Shown here one piece after another: positions 7,561-14,453 of a stretch of DNA of 14,815 nucleotides. Source of the stretch: an uncultured Clostridia bacterium (GTDB lineage Bacteria; Bacillota; Clostridia; Christensenellales; Borkfalkiaceae); NCBI GenBank assembly GCA_934249265.1, contig CAKQKQ010000043.1:1-14815 (forward strand), in the 5' to 3' direction. Within the stretch, counting starts at the first letter, position 1, and every line of letters starts with the position of its first letter. The position numbers and the translations under genes are program-made. The notes beneath the pieces were generated by a model. It saw nothing but the letters and a program-made list of their open reading frames with translations. It was not told the origin of the DNA and did not search any database.

Positions 7561-9756
7561 ATGAAAAAGTATTTAAAATTCGGATTATTGACATTTTTAA
7601 TTTTTTTGATTATTTTAAGCGGTATGTTTTTTTACGTTATAAACGTAACCAAAGACGCGCGACTTGATATCGATAAACTGCAAACGCAAGAAAATCCCAC
7701 GTTTTTGGACTGCGACGAAAAAGAAGTATACCCTCGTTTTGTCTCTCATATGAGCAATATTTCATACGACGATTTGCCCGACGGTATAATAAACGCGCTT
7801 GTTTGTACCGAGGATAAAAGATTTTTCAAGCATAACGGCGTAGATTACGTGGGAATTGCCCGCGCAACGGTAAACAATTTAAAAAGCCGCTCGTTTAAAG
7901 AAGGCGGCTCTACGATTACTCAACAGTTGATTAAAAACACCCATTTAAGCAACGACAAAACGGTAAAAAGAAAATTGAAAGAAATTAAACTTGCATATCA
8001 ACTTGAAAAGCGGTTATCCAAAAAGGAAATTTTAGTCGCATATTTGAATACGGTATATTTCGGAAACAACTGTTTCGGCATAAGCAAAGCGGCAAAATAT
8101 TATTTTGATAAAGACGTTGCCGATTTAAATCTGTCGGAAAGCGCAATGCTTGTAGGGCTACTTAAAGCACCCAACAAATACGACCCTTACGTCAATTACG
8201 ACAAGGCAATAAGTCGCAAAGACACAGTTGTAAAACTTTTAAAAAAGCAAGGTAAAATAAGTGAAAATGAATGTAATTACGAATTAAACAAATCGCTTGT
8301 TTTAGCCGAACATGTCGAAAATGACGATTTTTATTTCAAGCGTTGCATGGACGAAGTGAGCGAAATTTTAAGCCCGTATGAATATAGCGGTTGCAAAATA
8401 TATACTTACTTCCGTTCCGAAAAACAAAAACTAATAAACGACGTACTTTCGTCGGTTAAGTTAGACTGTGGAAAAACCGCGGTAATTTTAAGCGACGGGA
8501 AAGTCGAAGCGTATTTCTCTACCGAGAATGGCGAGTATAAGTCACAACCCGCATCGACAATAAAACCGCTGCTTGTGTATGCGCCGTCGATCGATAAAGG
8601 TATAATATCCGAAGCAACTAAAATTTGCGACGAAGAATACTCTTTCGGCGATTATTCGCCCAAAAATTATGGAGATAAATACTATGGATACATCGACTGT
8701 AAAAGCGCGCTCGCTTACAGTTTAAACGTTCCCGCCGTAAAAATATTAAATTCGTTGACGGTAAAATCAGCCAATAAATACTTAAATAAAACGTCTTTAA
8801 AAAACGAAACCGAAAATTTGTCGTGTGCTTTGGGAAATATCGACACTTTGCCCTCGATTAAAGAAATTGCAGAATCTTACTCGTGTTTTAACGATGAAGG
8901 ACAATTTTCCAAGGCGAAATTTGTTAAAAAAATCGTAGACAAGCAAGGCAAAGTTTTATACGAAAATAAACAAACAAAGACAAAAGTATTCGATAAAGAT
9001 ACGGCATATATTGTTTCGGATATGCTTAAATCGTGCGTTGAAAAAGGCACGGCAAAAAAATTAAACAACAATAATTTTCAAGTTTACGCAAAAACGGGAA
9101 CAAACGGAACTAAAGACGGAAACGTCAATGCTCTTTGTGTAGCCTATACTTCCGAAAATATTTTCGGAATAAATTTATTCGCCCAAAACAATAATTTACT
9201 CGACAACTCGATAAGCGGCGGCACTTACCCTTGTATCGCTTTAAACAAAATAATAACCAATTATTACGGAAACAATTACCCCAAAGAATTAAATATCGAA
9301 GAAAACGTTTGTAAAGTAAAACTCTCAAAAACGGCTTACGACGAAGACAACGTTTTAATGCAAAGCGACGACGAATCGTTTGATAAAGACGTGTTTTACA
9401 GTTACTTTAAGCGTGAATATTTGCCTAAACTGAAAGATACTCGCATATCTAATCCAACTGTAAAAAGTGTTAAAATTATCGATAATATCGAAAATTATGA
9501 ATTGTTTTACGAAATACAAAACGGCATAGATTTTGACGTTTATAAATCAATTGACGGCAATAAAAAGCAAAAAATATATTCTTCTAAATCGCACGAAAAA
9601 TTTATCGACTACGATATCGACCATAAAGAAATCGTCTATAGCATAGTGCCGTATTCTTACGGTAAAAGCGGAATTATTGTAGGCGAAGAAATTACTCTGC
9701 CTAAAATAAAAAGACACTTAAACGTCGATAGCGACAAGTGGTTTGACGAATATTAA
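7561..9756 (+). CDS. Class A (bifunctional) penicillin-binding protein: GT51 transglycosylase plus transpeptidase
   Basis: This enzyme polymerises lipid II into glycan strands and cross-links the stem peptides at the outer face of the membrane. Of 731 residues, about 7-28 form a single membrane anchor with an internal (type II) orientation. The GT51 domain follows: TEDKRFFKHNGVD (83-95, catalytic E84), GGSTITQQL (115-123), RKLKE (137-141, second glutamate E141), EKRLSKKEILVAYLNTVYFG (149-168) and SAMLVGLLKAPN (194-205). The transpeptidase domain has S332-T-I-K335 (acylated serine), S387-L-N389 and K511-T-G513, so all active-site motifs are intact. The last 100 or so residues look like a small fibronectin-III-like beta domain with a charged tail. 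The start ATG has a close AAGG (7553-7556) and sets up the membrane anchor. The gene is divergent from miaB and alone on this strand. It is PBP1a/PonA-like; the exact paralogue cannot be fixed from the sequence alone. Confidence 0.95.
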   Translation: MKKYLKFGLLTFLIFLIILSGMFFYVINVTKDARLDIDKLQTQENPTFLDCDEKEVYPRFVSHMSNISYDDLPDGIINALVCTEDKRFFKHNGVDYVGIARATVNNLKSRSFKEGGSTITQQLIKNTHLSNDKTVKRKLKEIKLAYQLEKRLSKKEILVAYLNTVYFGNNCFGISKAAKYYFDKDVADLNLSESAMLVGLLKAPNKYDPYVNYDKAISRKDTVVKLLKKQGKISENECNYELNKSLVLAEHVENDDFYFKRCMDEVSEILSPYEYSGCKIYTYFRSEKQKLINDVLSSVKLDCGKTAVILSDGKVEAYFSTENGEYKSQPASTIKPLLVYAPSIDKGIISEATKICDEEYSFGDYSPKNYGDKYYGYIDCKSALAYSLNVPAVKILNSLTVKSANKYLNKTSLKNETENLSCALGNIDTLPSIKEIAESYSCFNDEGQFSKAKFVKKIVDKQGKVLYENKQTKTKVFDKDTAYIVSDMLKSCVEKGTAKKLNNNNFQVYAKTGTNGTKDGNVNALCVAYTSENIFGINLFAQNNNLLDNSISGGTYPCIALNKIITNYYGNNYPKELNIEENVCKVKLSKTAYDEDNVLMQSDDESFDKDVFYSYFKREYLPKLKDTRISNPTVKSVKIIDNIENYELFYEIQNGIDFDVYKSIDGNKKQKIYSSKSHEKFIDYDIDHKEIVYSIVPYSYGKSGIIVGEEITLPKIKRHLNVDSDKWFDEY

Positions 9757-9854
9757 TAAAAATTTTTAAAGCATAAATGCGGGCATATTATGTTACACTC
9801 AATAAATTATCAATATAATACTGCCCCATAAAATATAATTAATAAAGCCCTTTT

Positions 9855-9902
9855 AAATAAAAAAACAGCGGTTAAGAAACATCACAAAATTTCTTAACCG
9901 CT
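9855..9902 (-). terminator. Intrinsic terminator of the GH3 glycosidase gene
   Basis: A perfect 13-bp inverted repeat (AGCGGTTAAGAAA at 9867-9879 and its complement at 9890-9902, 10-nt loop) begins 7 bp after the stop codon of the GH3 gene. On the minus strand the stem is followed after one G by seven T's, then ATTT. This is a textbook rho-independent terminator for the minus strand. On the plus strand the stem is followed only by a mixed A/T run, so it would be a weaker stop for transcripts coming from the penicillin-binding protein gene. Confidence 0.88.
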
Positions 9903-9909
9903 AAATTTA

Positions 9910-11910
9910 TTACATTTTAGACTGTTGCTCGTTGTCGGGAAGTTGAATTTTAACTTTACCTAAAAGTTTCCAATCATCGCAAGCCGAAGCAACGATAATT
10001 TCAAACCAGCCGTTTTCGACGTAATACTCTTCTAAATTAACGTTGTAATAAGCAAACGCGTCTTTATCGAGTCTTACTTTTATCGTTTTGGTCTCGCCCG
10101 CTTTAATCAAATCTTTAGAGAATTGTTTAAGTTCGGCAATGGGTCTTTGCACCATAGAAAATACGTCTCTTACATAAACTTGCGAAATTTCCGCGCCGTC
10201 AAATGAAGAATTGTTCTTTATATCGTAACTAATATCGTATGTGGTTTCGTCGATTTTTTCGATTTTCAAGTTTGAATATTCAAAATCGGCATAACTTAAA
10301 CCATAACCGAAAGAATATTGTGCGCTTTCGGGTTGATGCATGTAATAACGATATCCAACGAACAAGCCGTCGCTATACCATTCCGAAAAACAATTGCCGA
10401 TGTCGCTGCCCGTATAAGTGCTTTCAAGCGACACGGGGAAAGTTTCGGTGAGTTTTCCGCTTGGATTAGTTTGACCCACGATAATGCTTGCAAGAGCCTC
10501 GTTTATTCCTTCTCCGGCAAAACCCGTATATAAAACTGCGTCGGCATAGTCGATCCATTCGGAAACGTCGACTGCACTGCCGCTTTCAAGCACGACTATA
10601 AGTTTGTTTGCCGTTTCTCCTATGCGCTTAATCAACAATTCTTGTTCAACGCAAAGGCGAATACTCTTTCTGTCGTAACCTTCGCACTCGATGGTTTTGT
10701 CTGTACCGACAAACATAATCGTGCAGTCGCTTTCGTACGTTTCGATTAAGGCTTGTTTAGTCTTGTATGCGCTGCCGTGGTTCATCGGGTTGACTGCTTC
10801 AAAATAAGTTACTTCATAATTTTGCGCCAAAGCGGCAAGCGTTTTATCAAAACCTTCTACAACAAAATCAGTTTGCACTTCGGACGAACCGCCGCCGCCC
10901 ATGCTCGGGAAACGCGCAAGTCTGCCCACGACGTTGATTTTTAATTTATCATTGAGGTTAAGCGGCAACGCTTCATTGTCGTTTTTAAGCATTACTACGC
11001 ACTCTTTTGCGATTTCAACCGCCAAAGAATGTCTTTGTTCTTTGGGCGTTTGTACTTTTCTGATTTTCTTATCGTCTTGCGCTTTATATATAAGCGTCAA
11101 AATTCTGTCAACGCACTCGTCGATTTCTTGCTCGGTAATATAGCCGTTTTTATAAGCGGTCATAATGTTTTCATACGACCAATTCGTGTGCGGCATCTCT
11201 AAATCGAGCGACGCTTTATGTGCTTTGTATGCGCTGTGCACTGCGTCCCAGTCGGAAACGACCACCCCGTCGAAACCCATTTCTTTTCTCAAATATCCGT
11301 CGAGAATTTTTTTGTTTTCGGACGTATAAATTCCGTTTACGGGATTATAACTGCACATTACCGTGTAAGGATGAGACTTTTTAATGCAAATTTCAAAAGC
11401 CTTCATATAGATTTCGTGAAGAGTCCTCGTGTCTATATCGTGGCTTTGGAAAAGTCGGTCAAACTCTCTGTTGTTTGCGCAAAAATGCTTTAAGGACGCG
11501 CCTATTCCCTTTTCTTGAAGTCCGTTTACGTAATAAGCCGCCAATTCGCCCGCCAAATACGGGTCTTCGGCAACGTACTCGAAATTTCTGCCGTTTAATG
11601 GCGTGCGTTTTATATTTACGCCGGGTGCAAGCAATATATCGACGTTGTTTTCGATGCACTCGTCGGCGATTACGCTTGAATCGAGTTTAAACAAATCTCT
11701 GTTCCAACTGTTTGCAAGCGCGCCGATAGTCGGCATGGAAGTTGCCTTAACGGTGCTATCGTCATCGTTCATTTTTCTGAGTCCGCTCGGTCCGTCCGAC
11801 ATAAATACTTGAGGAATTTTACCGTTTAAATCTTCCGTTCTCCAACGGTCTTTTCCCGTGAGTAAAGTGATTTTTTCTTCTATAGATAAATCCTTTGCTG
11901 TATAACGCAT
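9910..11910 (-). CDS. Glycoside hydrolase family 3 protein, probable cytoplasmic beta-glucosidase
   Basis: GH3 enzymes remove beta-linked sugars by a retaining mechanism. From the chosen ATG the protein has 666 residues, no signal peptide and no membrane segment, so it probably acts on imported oligosaccharides. The N-terminal barrel shows MSDGPSGLR, LLAPGVNIKRTPLNGRNFEY, the KHFCANNRE motif and VVSDWDAVH, in which D220 is the expected nucleophile. The second domain contains ECEGYDRKS, where E410 (or E408) is the likely acid/base, and the C-terminal part from about residue 570 is a fibronectin-III-like domain. A TTG codon four residues upstream overlaps the ribosome binding site GGAG (six bases before ATG 11908-11910), which decides for the ATG. 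The gene is monocistronic, with its own promoter, leader and terminator. GH3 also includes beta-xylosidases and others; beta-glucosidase is the best guess, not proven. Confidence 0.9.
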   Translation of the reverse strand: MRYTAKDLSIEEKITLLTGKDRWRTEDLNGKIPQVFMSDGPSGLRKMNDDDSTVKATSMPTIGALANSWNRDLFKLDSSVIADECIENNVDILLAPGVNIKRTPLNGRNFEYVAEDPYLAGELAAYYVNGLQEKGIGASLKHFCANNREFDRLFQSHDIDTRTLHEIYMKAFEICIKKSHPYTVMCSYNPVNGIYTSENKKILDGYLRKEMGFDGVVVSDWDAVHSAYKAHKASLDLEMPHTNWSYENIMTAYKNGYITEQEIDECVDRILTLIYKAQDDKKIRKVQTPKEQRHSLAVEIAKECVVMLKNDNEALPLNLNDKLKINVVGRLARFPSMGGGGSSEVQTDFVVEGFDKTLAALAQNYEVTYFEAVNPMNHGSAYKTKQALIETYESDCTIMFVGTDKTIECEGYDRKSIRLCVEQELLIKRIGETANKLIVVLESGSAVDVSEWIDYADAVLYTGFAGEGINEALASIIVGQTNPSGKLTETFPVSLESTYTGSDIGNCFSEWYSDGLFVGYRYYMHQPESAQYSFGYGLSYADFEYSNLKIEKIDETTYDISYDIKNNSSFDGAEISQVYVRDVFSMVQRPIAELKQFSKDLIKAGETKTIKVRLDKDAFAYYNVNLEEYYVENGWFEIIVASACDDWKLLGKVKIQLPDNEQQSKM

Positions 11911-11947
11911 GTTTTTCTCCAAATGTTTGTATTATTTTAATCGATTT

Positions 11948-11961
11948 ACCGCTAACCGCTA
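11948..11961. repeat. Tandem 7-bp direct repeat in the GH3 leader
   Basis: ACCGCTA occurs twice in a row on the plus strand. The second copy is also the outer part of the hairpin at 11956-11980. An 11-bp match, TAACCGCTAAA, occurs both here (11953-11963) and in the 3' arm region of the GH3 terminator (9895-9905), so the same word flanks the gene. A regulatory role (operator or RNA-binding site) is inference only. Confidence 0.5.
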
Positions 11962-11980
11962 AAAATCCGTTTTTAGGCGG
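11956..11980 (-). promoter_or_regulatory. Leader hairpin 2 of the GH3 mRNA
   Basis: A 10-bp stem with one bulged C and a four-base loop: CCGCTAAAAA (11956-11965) pairs with the tract 11970-11980 (TTTTTAGGCGG). It lies about 46-70 bases upstream of the GH3 start codon, within the predicted untranslated leader. No T-run follows it on the minus strand, so it is not a standard terminator. It may be a regulatory or stabilising structure. Confidence 0.5.
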
Positions 11981-11996
11981 CGTTTTGCGATATGAT

Positions 11997-12020
11997 AAGC
12001 CAACGGTTTTTAATCGGCTT
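11997..12020 (-). promoter_or_regulatory. Leader hairpin 1 of the GH3 mRNA
   Basis: AAGCC (11997-12001) and GGCTT (12016-12020) are perfect complements. In the minus-strand RNA the stem extends by three more pairs, two of them G-U, to 8 bp with an 8-nt loop. It would sit almost at the 5' end of the GH3 transcript, whose predicted start is near 12027. A 5'-end stem often stabilises mRNA; a regulatory role is possible but not shown. Confidence 0.45.
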
Positions 12021-12033
12021 GTTCGACTTTTAG

Positions 12034-12063
12034 ATATTACAGTTTTACACCACGTATCGTCAA
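12034..12063 (-). promoter_or_regulatory. Promoter of the GH3 glycosidase gene
   Basis: On the minus strand TTGACG (12058-12063) is followed after 18 bp by TAATAT (12034-12039). The predicted start is near 12027, giving a leader of about 117 nt. A perfect 14-bp palindrome of six T's and six A's capped by C and G (12068-12081) lies just upstream of the -35 box and could act as an UP-like element or a protein site. Confidence 0.6.
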
Positions 12064-12137
12064 TACTCTTTTTTAAAAAAGAAAATATAATCCACCTTTT
12101 TGACTGTTTATGGTAAATTTATACGGCATTGACGGAA

Positions 12138-12151
12138 AATTGTCCACAATT
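12138..12151. promoter_or_regulatory. Perfect palindrome, possible operator
   Basis: AATTGT-CC-ACAATT is a perfect 6+2+6 inverted repeat, about 75 bp upstream of the GH3 -35 box. Its size and symmetry fit a dimeric repressor site. The half-site resembles AGTTGT found at 12215-12220 and 12264-12269. No regulator gene is in the window. Confidence 0.35.
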
Positions 12152-12214
12152 GATCCTTAAAAAAAACAATCTCATGACGTAAAAAATTGCCGCTTAAAGC
12201 ATTTTTAAAATGGA

Positions 12215-12229
12215 AGTTGTAAAACAACT
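12215..12229. promoter_or_regulatory. Perfect palindrome just downstream of the 12244-12272 promoter
   Basis: AGTTGT-AAA-ACAACT is a perfect 6+3+6 inverted repeat. It falls about 8-22 nt after the predicted start (near 12237) of the minus-strand promoter at 12244-12272, where a bound repressor would block transcription or where the RNA would fold into a 5' hairpin. A third half-site, AGTTGT (12264-12269), overlaps the -35 box of that promoter. Confidence 0.4.
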
Positions 12230-12243
12230 AAATATCTATAAAT

Positions 12244-12272
12244 ATTTTAAATTATTAGCCAAAAGTTGTCAA
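12244..12272 (-). promoter_or_regulatory. Strong sigma-A promoter-like sequence without a nearby gene start
   Basis: On the minus strand a consensus TTGACA (12267-12272) is separated by exactly 17 bp from TAAAAT (12244-12249). It points toward the GH3 gene but lies about 330 bp before its start codon and about 210 bp upstream of the nearer GH3 promoter. It could be a second GH3 promoter or drive a short RNA; runs of six and eight T's occur at 12181-12186 and 12159-12166 on the minus strand, the first preceded by a weak imperfect hairpin. Confidence 0.5.
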
Positions 12273-12300
12273 TATCCTCTATACATTAAAAGTCATATTT

Positions 12301-12331
12301 TCAAGCCGAAAGTATTGTTTTTAATGCTTGA
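12301..12331. repeat. 6-bp inverted repeat downstream of yqeY
   Basis: TCAAGC (12301-12306) and GCTTGA (12326-12331) are perfect complements around a 19-nt AT-rich loop. This is the only stem-like element just after the yqeY stop codon. It lacks the compact stem and T-run of a standard terminator, so whether it ends the operon is doubtful. Confidence 0.3.
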
Positions 12332-12357
12332 TTTTATCTTGATATGGCGTTAAAAAT

Positions 12358-12786
12358 TTAACCGTTAATGGTCTTTAAAACTTCGCCGATAAGTTTCATA
12401 TCGACTTGACCGTTGTAATTCGTCTTAAAATATCTCATTACCGAGCCGATTTGCTTGTCTTCCAAAGTCATGATAATATTTTTGATTTCCTCTTCGGAAA
12501 GCATTTTCGGCAAATATTTTCTTACGATTTCAAGTTGTCTGTCAAGCGAAGCGACCGTTTCCGCTCTGCCCGCTTTTACAAACCCGTCTCTTTCTTCAAT
12601 GAGTTCTTTTTCTACCTTTTTCAAAACGTTTGCGCAGTCAGCCTCGGTCATTTCGGCGTTTTGCGCCTTTTTCTCGATGTTTACAAGCATAAGTTTGCTT
12701 ATGATAATGTTGTAAATATCTACCGCGTCTTTATCCTTTTCCTTCATTGCGGTAATTTTAATCTTTTTAAATTCGTCTATAGTCAT
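12358..12786 (-). CDS. yqeY: YqeY family protein (GatB/YqeY domain)
   Basis: The 142-residue product is a stand-alone YqeY domain: an alpha-helical protein related to the tail domain of GatB, the amidotransferase subunit that makes Gln-tRNA and Asn-tRNA. Its cellular role is not known with certainty; a link to tRNA has been assumed from the GatB relation. Typical family marks are AMKEKDKDAVDIYNII near the N-terminus (family form AMKAKDKxxLxxLR), the KKVEKELIEERDGFVKAGR segment (family form K..K.R.ds...f..agR), RKYLPKMLSEEEI in the middle, and IGSVMRYFKTNYNGQVDMKLIGEVLK at the end, where the family usually has MGKVM followed by G-x-D-x-K. Length is slightly below the usual 147-150. The start has a strong AAGGAG seven bases before the ATG. 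It follows the MORN gene by 59 bp, in which a hairpin sits right before the ribosome binding site. Last gene of the operon. Confidence 0.9.
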   Translation of the reverse strand: MTIDEFKKIKITAMKEKDKDAVDIYNIIISKLMLVNIEKKAQNAEMTEADCANVLKKVEKELIEERDGFVKAGRAETVASLDRQLEIVRKYLPKMLSEEEIKNIIMTLEDKQIGSVMRYFKTNYNGQVDMKLIGEVLKTING

Positions 12787-12801
12787 AATTTATCTCCTTA
12801 C

Positions 12802-12817
12802 GGAAACCGCCGTTTCC
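12802..12817. promoter_or_regulatory. Compact hairpin between the MORN gene and yqeY
   Basis: GGAAAC-CGCC-GTTTCC on the plus strand is a perfect 6-bp stem with a four-base loop. On the minus strand it ends only three bases before the AAGGAG ribosome binding site of yqeY, so in the operon mRNA it could affect translation or mark a processing site. On the plus strand it is followed by a T-rich run (from 12818), which makes it look like a terminator for any antisense RNA from the plus strand. Confidence 0.5.
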
Positions 12818-12845
12818 TATTTTTTATTTTATTAATTGAAAAGTT

Positions 12846-13394
12846 TTATTTTTTATTATAATTTTTTAATATTTCGTCCATTCCTTGCGAGTGGTTGACA
12901 GCAGAAACAAGTTTAAAATCTTCAAATTTGCCCTCGACAAATTCTCCGTTTTTATAGAAAAATATGCCGTGACCGGTCATTTTACCATCTTTAAAATCGC
13001 CCTCGTATCTTTCGCCCGATGCAAAATTGAGCGTGCCTTTGCCGTTTGGTACAGATGATTTGAAATATCCTTCGTAAACGTCTCCGTTTGAATAATAATA
13101 TTTTCCTTTGCCGGTAATTTTTCCGTTTCTAAATTCGCCAATATATTTTTCGCCGTCGGGATAAACGATAGTACCCGTACCTTCTTCTACGTTGCAAATA
13201 AAATTGCCCGTATATACGCTGCCGTCGATAAATTTTCGTTCGCCTTGACCGTTTAAAAACCCGTCGATAAATTCGCCTTTAATATATCCGCCTTCCGAAA
13301 AATAATATTTACCTTTTCCGTTGAGTTTGTTGTTTTCAACTTCGCCCTCGTATTTATCGCCGTTTGGGAAATCGTATTTAATTACGTTTTTCAT
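12846..13394 (-). CDS. MORN repeat protein, function unknown
   Basis: The 182-residue product is almost entirely MORN repeats (Tyr-Glu-Gly type beta-hairpins of 23 residues). Seven can be counted at about 8-31, 32-55, 56-78, 79-101, 102-124, 125-147 and a partial 148-164. Typical units are NGDKYEGEVENNKLNGKGKY and SGERYEGDFKDGKMTGHG. The last 18 residues are a short helical tail. There is no signal peptide or membrane segment, so it is cytoplasmic. MORN arrays serve as extended scaffolds or lipid/protein contact surfaces in eukaryotes; in bacteria their jobs are mostly unknown, and I infer no activity here. The start has AGG eight bases before the ATG. It lies 33 bp after the asparaginase gene and 59 bp before yqeY, consistent with co-transcription. 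The repeats differ enough that the DNA is not a simple tandem repeat. Confidence 0.9.
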   Translation of the reverse strand: MKNVIKYDFPNGDKYEGEVENNKLNGKGKYYFSEGGYIKGEFIDGFLNGQGERKFIDGSVYTGNFICNVEEGTGTIVYPDGEKYIGEFRNGKITGKGKYYYSNGDVYEGYFKSSVPNGKGTLNFASGERYEGDFKDGKMTGHGIFFYKNGEFVEGKFEDFKLVSAVNHSQGMDEILKNYNKK

Positions 13395-13427
13395 AAAGTC
13401 TACCTAAAAAAAATAATTTAATTTTGC

Positions 13428-14435
13428 TTATTTTTCGCTGCCTTTGTACAAAATATCGAAATTTATCGTGGTGTAAAACAATTTTTCCACTTCTTTATAG
13501 TCTGAGGTTTGCCCTAAAATCCACATAAGTTTTGGTATAATGCTTTCTGGCGTCATATCGTAAGCGTCGATAAATCCGTATTTATCTTTAATTTCGCCGC
13601 CCACTTTATAAATGGTCATATCGCTGCCTTCTCTTGTGACTTGCGTGGTCATAACCAAAATTTTACCCTTGTTTTGCCACGATTCGATTATTTCGTAAAA
13701 GCGGTAAAGTCCGCCGGAAGGAAGTCCGCCCGACCCGTAAGACGATATAACCACGGCGTCGTTACACTCGAGATAACTATCTAAAATTTTAGAGTCTATA
13801 CCCGGGGTCAAGTATAAAAGCCCTACTTTTTTATTTATTTTGTCGTAAAAAGTGGCTTTTGAAGATTGTTTTCTATCGATATATTGAATGATTTTTCCGT
13901 CGTAAATTTCGGCAATTTCGGGAAAATTGATGCTCGAAAATGCATTAAATGCTTTTGTTCGCATTTTTTTAGCGCGAGTACCCGCTATTACCGAGCCGCC
14001 GAACACTATGTTTACGTCGTGCGCGCCCTCGTAACAAGCATAAGTAAAACTATCGAGCAAATTGATTTTTGCGTCGGTATTTTCTTTATTTATGGGTTTT
14101 TGCGAACCCGTCACGATAATAGGCTTGGGCGAGTTTTGTATCATGTACGACAAAAATGCGGCGGTGTACGCCATTGTGTCTGTGCCATGGCAAACGATAA
14201 ATCCGTCGTATTTGTCGTAATTTTCTATTATTGTATTGCTGATTTCAAGCCAATAATCGGGCGACATATTTGTGCTGTCGATATTCATTAAAGGCAAAGT
14301 GTCGGCAACGCAATAATTTTGAATAGACGGAACGAAGTCCAATAAATCTTCTGCGGTAAGCGCGGGAGACAAGCCGTCTTTCGTTTGTATTGAGGCGATC
14401 GTACCGCCCGTTGTTATCATTAAAATTCTTTTCAT
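13428..14435 (-). CDS. ansA: Type I (cytoplasmic) L-asparaginase
   Basis: The enzyme hydrolyses asparagine to aspartate and ammonia. The 335-residue product has no signal peptide, begins directly with the active-site strand and has type I length. Motifs are ITTGGTIAS (7-15), with nucleophile T12, and CHGTDTMAY (82-90), with T85 and D86 of the second triad. The catalytic lysine is expected at K157 (GTRAKKM), 71 residues after D86 as in E. coli AnsA. The segment TGSQKPI (109-115) and the loop SSYGSGGLPSGG (about 236-247) also fit the family. Archaeal-type Glu-tRNA amidotransferase subunit GatD shares this fold, but it carries an extra N-terminal domain that is absent here. A weak AAAGAAG ribosome binding site precedes the ATG. 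It lies 18 bp after the serine dehydratase stop, so both are likely one transcript for amino-acid catabolism. Confidence 0.96.
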   Translation of the reverse strand: MKRILMITTGGTIASIQTKDGLSPALTAEDLLDFVPSIQNYCVADTLPLMNIDSTNMSPDYWLEISNTIIENYDKYDGFIVCHGTDTMAYTAAFLSYMIQNSPKPIIVTGSQKPINKENTDAKINLLDSFTYACYEGAHDVNIVFGGSVIAGTRAKKMRTKAFNAFSSINFPEIAEIYDGKIIQYIDRKQSSKATFYDKINKKVGLLYLTPGIDSKILDSYLECNDAVVISSYGSGGLPSGGLYRFYEIIESWQNKGKILVMTTQVTREGSDMTIYKVGGEIKDKYGFIDAYDMTPESIIPKLMWILGQTSDYKEVEKLFYTTINFDILYKGSEK

Positions 14436-14453
14436 AAACTTCTTTAAAATCGC

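Larger units (their letters stand above)
11911..12357. other. Non-coding stretch between the GH3 gene and yqeY
   Basis: No convincing gene lies in these 447 bp. Going from right to left on the minus strand it holds: a 6-bp inverted repeat after yqeY, a strong promoter-like pair (12244-12272), two short perfect palindromes (12215-12229 and 12138-12151), a palindrome of T and A runs (12068-12081), the likely GH3 promoter (12034-12063) and a leader of about 117 nt with two hairpins and a tandem 7-bp repeat. No clear intrinsic terminator for the yqeY operon was found here. An 18-codon frame (12119-12175, minus) has no ribosome binding site. Confidence 0.7.

Noticed and set aside
9757..9854. Possible small RNA gene between the penicillin-binding protein and the terminator, using a TATAAT at 9814-9819 (plus)
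   Set aside because: The upstream -35 match is poor and the region is so AT-rich that such a box is expected by chance.
11911..11922. TTG start four codons upstream in the GH3 gene
   Set aside because: The TTG overlaps the GGAG ribosome binding site that serves the ATG at 11910.
11911..12027. Known riboswitch or T-box in the GH3 leader
   Set aside because: None of the conserved sequence blocks I know (for example T-box, TPP, SAM or lysine elements) is present, and the leader is short.
12119..12175. 18-codon frame (minus) in the non-coding stretch
   Set aside because: It has no Shine-Dalgarno and its sequence gives no membrane or leader-peptide pattern.
12138..12331. CRISPR array
   Set aside because: The palindromes are short, differ in sequence and are not evenly spaced; there are no repeats of 24-40 bp and no cas genes.
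12406..12861. Open frame of 151 codons on the plus strand
   Set aside because: It lies opposite yqeY and part of the MORN gene, both of which have recognisable family motifs; its translation is Phe-rich and resembles no family. The T-rich run after the hairpin at 12802-12817 lies within it.
13866..14291. Open frame of 141 codons on the plus strand opposite ansA
   Set aside because: It is the mirror of well-conserved asparaginase sequence; no independent support.
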